From a virus: a stretch of 64,000 bases of DNA. Positions 30,500-36,986 of the stretch are shown here, piece by piece (position 1 is the first letter of the stretch; the number at the start of each line of letters is the position of its first letter). The stretch lies in IMG/VR virus record IMGVR_UViG_3300042898_002309, positions 33,025-97,024 of that record. The stretch is one strand, 5' to 3'. Position numbers and translations under genes: made by a program. The notes under the pieces are model-generated. The model was not told where the DNA came from. It saw only the letters and a program-made list of their open reading frames with translations, and did not search any database.

Positions 30500-31045
30500 T
30501 TAACAATTTTTACACTCTATTTTACGCATTATCTTTAATGCATAATTATATAAAGTCATTCCGTGAGTTGGTTCATGACAGAATTCTACTTTTGCTTTTG
30601 CAGCATCCAAGTACATCTTAGCCATCTTCAATATCTCTAATTTCTTTTGAATACTTGCAGGTGGTTCACACGCAGCAAGATCTAATTTACATAAAATATT
30701 ATTATAAATATTTAATGCTCTTGTAATTCTTAAATGATTATATATTACAAATACTGTATCATTAGGTGACACGCTATATTTAATAACATATATACCATCT
30801 GGTAAATCACTAAATACTGTACCACCACATCCTTGAGTTTGTAATTGTAAATCACATGCTGTAAGAATTGTGTTTGCACCTTGCACTGTTGTAAGTTGAG
30901 TTGAATAATTAAATCCAGGTACAGTTACATTTAATGTAGGACATGATACGGGCATCAATGGTGAATAAATACTTGTATCTAATATTGATATAATACAAGT
31001 ATTCATTACAGTTGGTACTTCTAAACTTAATAAATGATGTGCCAT
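30500..31045 (-). CDS. Conserved structural-block protein, 181 aa
   Basis: The N-terminal 100 residues are beta-rich with several cysteines (SCPTLNVTVPGFNYS, LQTQGCGGTVFSDLPDG). The C-terminal 60 residues are helical (IQKKLEILKMAKMYLDAAKA) and end in MTLYNYALKIMRKIECKNC. This two-part layout is typical of adaptor proteins that connect fibres to the virion, and I recall similar proteins in other Bacteroidota phages. It follows the terminator of the 433-aa gene by only 15 bases with no clear promoter, so it depends on read-through or on a promoter I cannot see. Function is not established. Confidence 0.65.
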   Translation of the reverse strand: MAHHLLSLEVPTVMNTCIISILDTSIYSPLMPVSCPTLNVTVPGFNYSTQLTTVQGANTILTACDLQLQTQGCGGTVFSDLPDGIYVIKYSVSPNDTVFVIYNHLRITRALNIYNNILCKLDLAACEPPASIQKKLEILKMAKMYLDAAKAKVEFCHEPTHGMTLYNYALKIMRKIECKNC

Positions 31046-31059
31046 AATAATTTATAAAA

Positions 31060-31090
31060 AAAGGGAGGGAAAATAAATTCACCTCCCTTT
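31060..31090 (-). terminator. Intrinsic terminator after the 433-aa structural gene
   Basis: A perfect 9-bp stem (AAAGGGAGG with CCTCCCTTT) with a 13-base loop is followed by TTTTA on the minus strand. It lies 26 bases after the stop of the 433-aa gene. Confidence 0.9.
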
Positions 31091-31115
31091 GTTAGTAATA
31101 TAATTTGAATTCTAC

Positions 31116-32417
31116 TTATGAAAGTGGAATAAGTGGAGTACAAGCTGTAATTGCACTAATCACTTCAAGTTCAACACAGTTACCACATGCAGCAATCCAG
31201 TTTGTAACAAAAGATTCAAATACAGCAAGAGGAGCATCAGTAATAATCTCTAATAAATATTGATCATTATCAAATGTACCAGTTGGGTTATTGAAACGTG
31301 GAACTGAATGTTGCAAGTAATATCTTGTATAGAATGAAGTTCTGTTAATAGTATTCAAGATTTGATCACCTTGAGTAATCTCTCTTATTCTAAGATCAGT
31401 AGCAAAGAAGTTTTGTCTGTATCTTTCTGATAAGATTACATCTCTAGCAACTGATTCACCAAGACCCATTGCTTGTAAACCTGTACACTCAGTAACAACA
31501 CATAATCCTTCAAACTCACATGGATTACCTGCGTAATCTACTAAAGAAGCATATAACTTAACTGGTTCTTTTTCAAAGAAATCAGAAGTTTGGAATGTAC
31601 AGTCACTAAAAGTAGTTCCAACATAAGCACCATATAAAGTAATACCTGCATATTCACCTGGAGTGTGTCCTGGAGATACATAGTTATCCCAAGTACCACC
31701 AATTGTATAACCAACTGGAGGAACAATAAGAGATGTATCAGTTCCTGGAGCATACCATAAAGAGTTATTTTCAGCAGTAACTACTGGTAAAACAAATGGA
31801 GAGATCACAGTTAAAGCTGAAGTACCAATTGTGTTAGGTAAAATTTCACCAACAATTGCTTGAGCCCATTGGATCATAACTAAAGTACCATCAACTGGAG
31901 TTGGAGCAAGTGCTCCTACAGGACAACATCCTGTGTAAGCTTCAACAGTTAAGTATGCATTGTGATTTAAGAATCTTAATGCAGGAGAACCTTTAACATC
32001 AATACGTAAAGAATAAGTTTCATCACATAAAAATTCTTTTTCACAAGAACCACCAGTTGCATCAGTAAAAGGTGTAAAACCAATATTGATAACATTTTGT
32101 TGAGCTGGATTTGGATCTACTCTGTAAAATCTATTGATGTACTTAGGGTTGATGATTTTAGATTTATTAGATTCTAAATATCCACCGTGAGAACCAATCT
32201 TGTCTTGAGAATACAAAGATCCTGAAGCAAGAATTAATGGGCAACACCCTGTTGGAGGTGTAGTAACATCAACAAGATCCCAAGTTTTTGGATCAACAAA
32301 TGCAAATAAACCTGTAGGAAGAATGTTACCAGGTGTTCCTAATTGTCCTAGACTAAGGTCAGTAAAACCTTGTGTTCCAACAAAAGCCTTTTGAAAGGCA
32401 TGATTAAAATAAGCCAT
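31116..32417 (-). CDS. Abundant-type structural protein, 433 aa (auxiliary capsid or tail candidate)
   Basis: The start MAYFNHAFQKAFVGTQGFTD and the segment SKSKIINPKYINRFYRVDP are patterns I recall from structural proteins of Bacteroidota phages. Pairs of cysteines occur (GCCPLILASG, GCCPVGAL, CGNCVELEV). The gene stands alone between its own TATATTTA promoter-like box and a strong terminator, as does the capsid gene region, and its codon use is less AT-biased than that of the giant genes. This suggests high expression and a multi-copy virion protein. Candidates are an auxiliary capsid protein or a tail or collar subunit. I cannot choose between them. Confidence 0.7.
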   Translation of the reverse strand: MAYFNHAFQKAFVGTQGFTDLSLGQLGTPGNILPTGLFAFVDPKTWDLVDVTTPPTGCCPLILASGSLYSQDKIGSHGGYLESNKSKIINPKYINRFYRVDPNPAQQNVINIGFTPFTDATGGSCEKEFLCDETYSLRIDVKGSPALRFLNHNAYLTVEAYTGCCPVGALAPTPVDGTLVMIQWAQAIVGEILPNTIGTSALTVISPFVLPVVTAENNSLWYAPGTDTSLIVPPVGYTIGGTWDNYVSPGHTPGEYAGITLYGAYVGTTFSDCTFQTSDFFEKEPVKLYASLVDYAGNPCEFEGLCVVTECTGLQAMGLGESVARDVILSERYRQNFFATDLRIREITQGDQILNTINRTSFYTRYYLQHSVPRFNNPTGTFDNDQYLLEIITDAPLAVFESFVTNWIAACGNCVELEVISAITACTPLIPLS

Positions 32418-32437
32418 AACTTTTTAATTTTAATTAA

Positions 32438-32445
32438 TAAATATA
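32438..32445 (-). promoter_or_regulatory. Promoter -7-like box TATATTTA
   Basis: Minus-strand TATATTTA lies 21 bases before the ATG of the 433-aa structural gene, in a 63-base AT-rich gap. Confidence 0.4.
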
Positions 32446-32480
32446 TATATAATATAATAAAATAATTTCTATTTACAAAA

Positions 32481-32933
32481 TTATTTCAAGAATAATAATT
32501 TATACTTGCCTGAGTTAAGAGTATCTTTAACTGTATCAAGTGAATTAACAATTTCAGAGTAAGGCATTTTAGCTTGTAATCCTGTTACCATAGATGTAAT
32601 ATCTCTGATATATGCTAAAGCATCTGCAACTGTAGCTAATTTTCTTGGTGCTGCTTCTGAACATTCTAAAATCTTTTCTGCTGCTCCTTGATATCCTTCT
32701 GCAAGTGAATCAGCATGATCTGGTAAAGCATCATATAATTCATTTAAAGCTTTGTGTGCAGCATACGCTCCTGAACCTTGAACTTTTAAATGTAGTTTAT
32801 GAAATGATGTTGCTGCATTCATTAATTCTGTAACACATGCAGCCGTAGCTGAATCAATTGATCCTGATGCTGGAGCTGAATAACTTGCATATAAAGTTGA
32901 GGACTCTCTCTTTAGTAATTTGGGTTTTTCCAT
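32481..32933 (-). CDS. Dps/ferritin-like protein, 150 aa
   Basis: A helical protein of Dps size. Residues 45-79 (HKLHLKVQGSGAY, then AAHKALNELYDALPDHADSLAE) line up with the first two helices of Dps. The four ferroxidase ligands are present with exact spacing: H48, H60, D75, E79, that is H-x11-H-x14-D-x3-E as in bacterial Dps. The N-terminus is lysine/arginine-rich (MEKPKLLKRESS), like the DNA-binding tail of Dps. The C-terminal half is helical. It sits between a ring-protein gene and the 433-aa structural gene, in the head-tail gene block. Dps oxidises ferrous iron with peroxide and compacts DNA. A virion or DNA-protection role here is inference. I recall that phages can carry ferritin-like families such as DUF5856. 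Confidence 0.7.
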   Translation of the reverse strand: MEKPKLLKRESSTLYASYSAPASGSIDSATAACVTELMNAATSFHKLHLKVQGSGAYAAHKALNELYDALPDHADSLAEGYQGAAEKILECSEAAPRKLATVADALAYIRDITSMVTGLQAKMPYSEIVNSLDTVKDTLNSGKYKLLFLK

Positions 32934-32944
32934 TATTATAAATA

Positions 32945-33643
32945 TTAATTGTTTCTTTCTGCTGTTTCTGTTCCTCTAGAGAATTGATTACCTGATTCAA
33001 TATCACCAGCAAGTATACTAACTGCTTCATCAATTAGTAATTCAACTATATCATCTTTAAATTCACATTCTGTATTTGTAGTACTTTCTACACTAGTATA
33101 AGGATCTACACATCCATTTATCTCAATTTTTATTGGTTGTCTATAATATGTAAGACTACCAGAACTAATATCAAAATCATTATTTGTATACACATTGACT
33201 CTATTATTTTTTAAAGTTGCAAATGTTTCAGCCCACTCAAAACTAGGTCTCTTAGCATTATCAAATAATAATTGATTTAAGTTACCTTCTTCTGCAAGAT
33301 ACACTGACATTCTTCTGTCATCACAACATCCTTTTTTAGCTTGAATATCTACACGTTTCCATTGTAAATAATCAGGAGGTAAATCAGAATAAGAAGATAT
33401 ATCAGATTTAACAAATGGTACATTAATAGTATCTAGTAGTATTTGTAAATCATCTATTCTTCTAGTAGACTGCTCATCACCTTCTTTCACAATATTGATA
33501 CCATGAAGTTGTCTTCTGATCCATTCAACCTGGGCCTTATTAAAAGACTCAACTACTTGCCAACATTCAATGTTGTCATAGTCCTGGCTGTCCAATTTGT
33601 TAAGACGTTGTTTTACTTTTATAACTATAGTACTATTAAGCAT
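32945..33643 (-). CDS. Head-tail ring/connector protein, 232 aa
   Basis: The N-terminal helices (IKVKQRLNKLDSQDYDNIEC, VVESFNKAQVEWIRRQLHG) followed by a beta-rich region (DLPPDYLQWKRVDIQAK, GSLTYYRQPIKIEING) and C-terminal helices (DIVELLIDEAVSILAGDIES) are the style of phage head-tail connector rings. The sequence QVEWIRRQ near residue 40 and the PPDY segment are typical of crAss-like ring proteins as I recall them. It follows the basic-protein cluster and precedes the Dps-like gene. The likely role is a dodecameric ring below the portal. The exact ring is uncertain. Confidence 0.7.
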   Translation of the reverse strand: MLNSTIVIKVKQRLNKLDSQDYDNIECWQVVESFNKAQVEWIRRQLHGINIVKEGDEQSTRRIDDLQILLDTINVPFVKSDISSYSDLPPDYLQWKRVDIQAKKGCCDDRRMSVYLAEEGNLNQLLFDNAKRPSFEWAETFATLKNNRVNVYTNNDFDISSGSLTYYRQPIKIEINGCVDPYTSVESTTNTECEFKDDIVELLIDEAVSILAGDIESGNQFSRGTETAERNN

Positions 33644-33646
33644 CTG

Positions 33647-33751
33647 TTATTTCTTTTTAGGTAAAGATTTTACAACCATAGCATTTCTAGCTTCATTAGC
33701 TTTTCTAAATGTAGTTAAGGGATGTTCTTTAGTTATTGTTTTCTTAGCCAT
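33647..33751 (-). CDS. Basic microprotein, 34 aa
   Basis: A short gene encoding MAKKTITKEHPLTTFRKANE and ending in SLPKKK. It is the last of a series of seven small lysine-rich genes and lies 3 bases before the ring-protein start and 4 bases after the previous stop, so it is translated in the same operon. Composition and start (MAKK...) and end (...KKK) match its neighbours. Function unknown; see the basic-protein cluster. Confidence 0.6.
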   Translation of the reverse strand: MAKKTITKEHPLTTFRKANEARNAMVVKSLPKKK

Positions 33752-33755
33752 AATA

Positions 33756-33983
33756 TTATTTTTTAGTATATGTACTTAATACATTCATTTGTTCTTGAGC
33801 AAGTTTTTTAACATCTGCCATCATCTTTGTATTCTTTCTAATCTCATCTGCTCTCTTTAATGTACTTAGAGCAGATTCAACTTCCCATTTTCTCATTTCT
33901 GCTTTTGGTGCAGCAGATATAGAAATACCTACTGAAGCTTTCTTCACAGGTGTTTTTGTAGTTGTTGGTTTTTTAATTGCCAT
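33756..33983 (-). CDS. Basic small protein, 75 aa
   Basis: The product starts MAIKKPTTTKTPVKKASVGI, a lysine/threonine-rich tail, followed by a helical region (MRKWEVESALSTLKRADEIR) and ends in TYTKK. The layout of a basic disordered tail plus an amphipathic helix suggests binding to DNA or to an acidic surface. It lies in the basic-gene cluster with 4-10 base spacers. Confidence 0.7.
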   Translation of the reverse strand: MAIKKPTTTKTPVKKASVGISISAAPKAEMRKWEVESALSTLKRADEIRKNTKMMADVKKLAQEQMNVLSTYTKK

Positions 33984-33993
33984 AATATTTAAT

Positions 33994-34554
33994 TTAACAG
34001 TTCCATTTTCTCAAAGCAAGAGTTTTTCTTGTTGGTTCTCCATTTGGTTTTTTAGCAGGACCTGGCATCCCTGACATTCTAGCACAAAAACTTTTTCTTC
34101 TTTTAGCATCTTTGCTATCAGGATCAAGTTTAGAAGGTTTAGTAGTAACAGCCATCTTAAGTTTGCTTCCAGGATTAGCAGCTCTATAACTTGCTACTCC
34201 TTTAGCATTTAAACCACCTGTTTTATTTTTACCTTCAGATCTTGTCCATGCAGCTGTAGTTCCTCCAGTTTTCATTTTATGTGCACTATCTTTCATAATA
34301 GTACCATCAGGCATTTTATGATAACCTTTTTTTATTTTATCATTATTTTTATGCCAATCTTTTTCAGCTTTAACACCTTGAGCAACAGTTTTAGCATTAG
34401 ATGTTCTAGTTAAGCTAATAGTATCATATGAACCTTTATTTTTATTTGTATGTTTCACCATGATATCACCAATTTTACCTTCACCTCTTTTAGTAGTCTT
34501 TTTATAAACTACATGTTTTTCAGTACCTGTAGTAAGTTTAACTTTAGCTGCCAT
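33994..34554 (-). CDS. DUF6321-like basic protein, 186 aa
   Basis: The C-terminal 75 residues (AAWTRSEGKNKTGGLNAKGV, SFCARMSGMPGPAKKPNGEP, TRKTLALRKWNC) are a conserved phage segment that I recall as DUF6321, found in head-associated genes of many phages. The first 100 residues are lysine/threonine-rich and disordered-looking, with the GG motif KMKTGGTT. No known enzyme motif. The net charge is strongly positive. It belongs to the basic-gene cluster between capsid and ring genes. A nucleic-acid-binding or structural virion role is likely but not shown. Confidence 0.75.
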   Translation of the reverse strand: MAAKVKLTTGTEKHVVYKKTTKRGEGKIGDIMVKHTNKNKGSYDTISLTRTSNAKTVAQGVKAEKDWHKNNDKIKKGYHKMPDGTIMKDSAHKMKTGGTTAAWTRSEGKNKTGGLNAKGVASYRAANPGSKLKMAVTTKPSKLDPDSKDAKRRKSFCARMSGMPGPAKKPNGEPTRKTLALRKWNC

Positions 34555-34556
34555 AA

Positions 34557-34709
34557 CTATTTCTTTTTAGTTGTTGCTTTAATCTTTTTTTCTTGTTTAA
34601 GCATTTGTGCAGTAGGTTTTTTACCAGAACCTTTTGCAGCCCTAATATTATCCCAAAGACCTTTTTGAGATACACTACCATCTTTACGCTTTAACATTTC
34701 CTTTGCCAT
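34557..34709 (-). CDS. Basic microprotein, 50 aa
   Basis: A short gene encoding MAKEMLKRKDGSVSQKGLWD and ending KKIKATTKKK, with a TAG stop. It sits 2 bases from each neighbour in the basic-gene cluster. It is lysine-rich with one central helix. Function unknown. Confidence 0.7.
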   Translation of the reverse strand: MAKEMLKRKDGSVSQKGLWDNIRAAKGSGKKPTAQMLKQEKKIKATTKKK

Positions 34710-34710
34710 C

Positions 34711-35088
34711 TTATTTTACTTTTTTAAGTCTAGGATTTTTTGCTTTAGCTTTAGCACTAGCTTTTCTAGCTGATGAAGCTAATATAGCTCCAGCAACTTC
34801 TTTACTAATTCCTTGTTTAGCAGCAATACTAGATTGTACAGCTTTAAAACCTGGATGAGCAGTACCTCCTTTGGCCATTTTTTTATTTTTCATTTTTGCA
34901 CCAGAAATTCTATCAGCAGCAGTTGGTTTAGGATTATTATCTATACCAGCTATAATAGATAAAATACCAAATGGACTAGTTCCACCAGATTTCATCATAG
35001 GTTTTCTTTCAGGAGCACATGCACCAGAAGCTGTTCTTACTTTAGTATTTTTGCAAGATGTTTTAACTGCTCTATTAGTAGTTGCCAT
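34711..35088 (-). CDS. Basic protein with GG motifs, 125 aa
   Basis: The product contains MKSGGTSPFG and KMAKGGTAHPGFKAVQSS, matching the GG motif of the neighbouring proteins, then a helical Ala/Lys segment (ISKEVAGAILASSARKASAK) and a basic end (NPRLKKVK). It has paired cysteines near the N-terminus. The helix resembles the tail of histone-like proteins in composition only. Its neighbours are 2 bases away on either side. Confidence 0.7.
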   Translation of the reverse strand: MATTNRAVKTSCKNTKVRTASGACAPERKPMMKSGGTSPFGILSIIAGIDNNPKPTAADRISGAKMKNKKMAKGGTAHPGFKAVQSSIAAKQGISKEVAGAILASSARKASAKAKAKNPRLKKVK

Positions 35089-35090
35089 GA

Positions 35091-35642
35091 CTATTTCTTT
35101 TTAGATTTAACTACTCCACCTTTTTTCTTTGTTGGTACAGATTTTATTTTACTAGTTGAACTATTTACAGTATCTTTAAAATGTTGATCTGATGCTGATT
35201 TAAGATCTTTAGATGTTTTTTCCCGTGCTATTTTATATTGTGTATCCATTAATTTCTTTTCATCATAATACTTCATTACTGATGAATCTCTTGGTTGACC
35301 AGTTGATGTCCCAAGTTGAGCTTTAGGTAAAGATTTTGCTGCACCACCAACTTTTTTATAACCCATTTTATTTCTTACTACAGTTGGAAGTTTAGATAAA
35401 CCAACTTTAGTAACTGGCACTGTTTTTAAACTTCCACCTTTTTTCATAGTAGCAATACCAGAATCATTTGGACCTGTTGGACCAGTTTGTGCAATACCGT
35501 AAATACCCATCTTTTGATTAGTATCACCTTTAGTTTCTTTTACAACTCCAGCTCCTGGTTTACTGATACTAACACTTTTAGTTGTTCCGCCTTTTGCCAT
35601 TTTTTTAGTGCCTCCACATTTAGCACATCCCATCTTTGCCAT
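35091..35642 (-). CDS. Basic protein with multiple GG motifs, 183 aa
   Basis: The N-terminus has a small Cys pair (MGCAKCGGTKKMAKGGTTKS). GG motifs occur as MAKGGTT, MKKGGSLKTVP, VGGAAKSLPKAQLG and KKKGGVVKSKKK. The copy SLPKAQLG repeats the (L)xKAQxG half of the motif in the giant proteins. The protein is highly basic and low in hydrophobics, so probably disordered. Position in the head gene block suggests a virion component. Function unknown. Confidence 0.7.
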   Translation of the reverse strand: MAKMGCAKCGGTKKMAKGGTTKSVSISKPGAGVVKETKGDTNQKMGIYGIAQTGPTGPNDSGIATMKKGGSLKTVPVTKVGLSKLPTVVRNKMGYKKVGGAAKSLPKAQLGTSTGQPRDSSVMKYYDEKKLMDTQYKIAREKTSKDLKSASDQHFKDTVNSSTSKIKSVPTKKKGGVVKSKKK

Positions 35643-35662
35643 AATAATTTATTTTAATATTA

Positions 35663-35833
35663 TTAACACTTTTTACCTTTAGTACCTCCCATTTTCATTT
35701 TAGGAGATGGCTGTGGTTTATTTACTTTACCTGGAGTTTTTCCACCTGGAGTTTTTAATGCATACACTGGAGAATTGGTTCCACCTACTCTACCTGTTGC
35801 TCTTTGTTGTACATTTACTTTTGCGTTAGCCAT
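35663..35833 (-). CDS. Basic small protein, 56 aa
   Basis: I take the start at MANAKVNVQQRATGRVGGTN because the longer reading frame begins inside the terminator hairpin at 35854-35872. The product is rich in Gly, Lys and Pro and ends KMKMGGTKGKKC, carrying the GG motif. It is the first gene of the basic cluster, 20 bases before the next. Function unknown. Confidence 0.65.
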   Translation of the reverse strand: MANAKVNVQQRATGRVGGTNSPVYALKTPGGKTPGKVNKPQPSPKMKMGGTKGKKC

Positions 35834-35853
35834 GATATATAGTTTAAAAAAGC

Positions 35854-35872
35854 ATACCAGCATTACTGGTAT
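35854..35872 (-). terminator. Intrinsic terminator or attenuator
   Basis: A perfect 7-bp stem (ATACCAG with CTGGTAT, 5-base loop) is followed on the minus strand by GC and a run of six T. It lies between the 336-aa gene and the basic-gene cluster and may partly stop transcription there. Confidence 0.8.
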
Positions 35873-35885
35873 ACTCTAGAGTTAT

Positions 35886-36896
35886 TTACATATTCCACAG
35901 TTTTTCAACTTGTGCATTTAAATCCTTTAGTACATCCTCATTTAAAGGATTTTTTAAGAACTCAGTTACATCTGAAACATTTCTACCAAGTAAGCTATTT
36001 GACTTAGTATGATATATATGTCCATCTGACTTATTAATAATATACTTAAAAAATATGGAATCTTTAACAATTGCTTTAATTTTTAATGTTTCCATATCTA
36101 AAGCAGCAGCTTCTAAGAACCCTTTTGCAGCTCTTTCTTTGTTTCCTTCTGTACCTTCACCATTAATATGTCTATCCATGTTGTCATAGATTACATCATT
36201 AGGTGTATGTTTTTTATACTGTATACTTGCAGTATCAACAGATTTAGCAATGTAGAATAATTTAGTACTATTTTTATCAAATAGTTTTTGTAATTCAGCA
36301 AGTGCTTTATTTTTAAGTTTTTTGTATTCAGTTTTAATTCCACTTGTTTCTGTAACTTTATCTAAATAAAATTTTGGTGGAACTGCTTTTGATCTAGCAT
36401 CATCATAACTTCTTGATATAAGAGAGAATCCTCCAGCTTCAACAGCATATAGTTTAATTCTATCATATGGATTAGCAGGATCTAGGTATACTGGATCATT
36501 ACCACATGACATATTTATTTTATTCCAGAAATCTTTATTACTTGGATTAAGTAACTTGATATCATTCCAGAATGTTGGGCTATCAATATCTACTACATTA
36601 GCTGCTAATTCTTTTTCTAATTCAGCTACTGCAATTCTGATCTCTCTAACTTTTGCAATTCTTTCATCTGCTGGTAATAATTTAATCTCAGGAGCAAATT
36701 CATTTAATCCTGTTACATATCTTACTACTCCATTTTGTTCTAAGCAAGCTAGTTGCTCATAATGTTTAACACCATCAAATAATGATTGGCCATAATGTTC
36801 TAATCCCATGTTTGACATTGAGTTGTCAAAATAAGGTTTAACAGAGATCTTATTACTCTTGTTAACGTTTAATACTTCTACGTGTGTAAAATCCAT
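35886..36896 (-). CDS. Conserved head-block protein, 336 aa
   Basis: This protein lies directly downstream of the capsid gene with its own promoter-like box. It has alternating helical parts (LLPADERIAKVREIRIAVAE, KNKALAELQKLFDKNS) and short beta parts, is acidic-basic mixed, and has no clear catalytic motif. A conserved-looking stretch is SCGNDPVYLDPANPYDRIKL. The C-terminus is helical (LNAQVEKLWNM). I do not recognise a family with certainty. Position and separate transcription suggest a virion or head-maturation protein. Confidence 0.65.
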   Translation of the reverse strand: MDFTHVEVLNVNKSNKISVKPYFDNSMSNMGLEHYGQSLFDGVKHYEQLACLEQNGVVRYVTGLNEFAPEIKLLPADERIAKVREIRIAVAELEKELAANVVDIDSPTFWNDIKLLNPSNKDFWNKINMSCGNDPVYLDPANPYDRIKLYAVEAGGFSLISRSYDDARSKAVPPKFYLDKVTETSGIKTEYKKLKNKALAELQKLFDKNSTKLFYIAKSVDTASIQYKKHTPNDVIYDNMDRHINGEGTEGNKERAAKGFLEAAALDMETLKIKAIVKDSIFFKYIINKSDGHIYHTKSNSLLGRNVSDVTEFLKNPLNEDVLKDLNAQVEKLWNM

Positions 36897-36926
36897 TTTG
36901 TGTTGGTTTTAAAATGTTTATAATTG

Positions 36927-36934
36927 TAAATATA
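36927..36934 (-). promoter_or_regulatory. Promoter -7-like box TATATTTA
   Basis: Minus-strand TATATTTA lies 31 bases before the ATG of the 336-aa gene and 7 bases after the capsid terminator. Confidence 0.4.
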
Positions 36935-36940
36935 ATAAAA

Positions 36941-36965
36941 AAGGAGGAGTTAAATCCCCTCCCTT
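36941..36965 (-). terminator. Intrinsic terminator after the capsid gene
   Basis: The minus strand has AAGGGAGG and CCTCCTT forming a 7-bp stem with a one-base bulge, followed by TTTTATTATA. It lies 22 bases after the capsid stop. Confidence 0.8.
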
Positions 36966-36986
36966 TTTATTTTCTAGTTTGACATA

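Noticed and set aside
35834-35863. Upstream ATG for the first small basic protein
   Set aside because: It lies in the terminator stem at 35854-35872; the second ATG starts with MANAK, like the related proteins.
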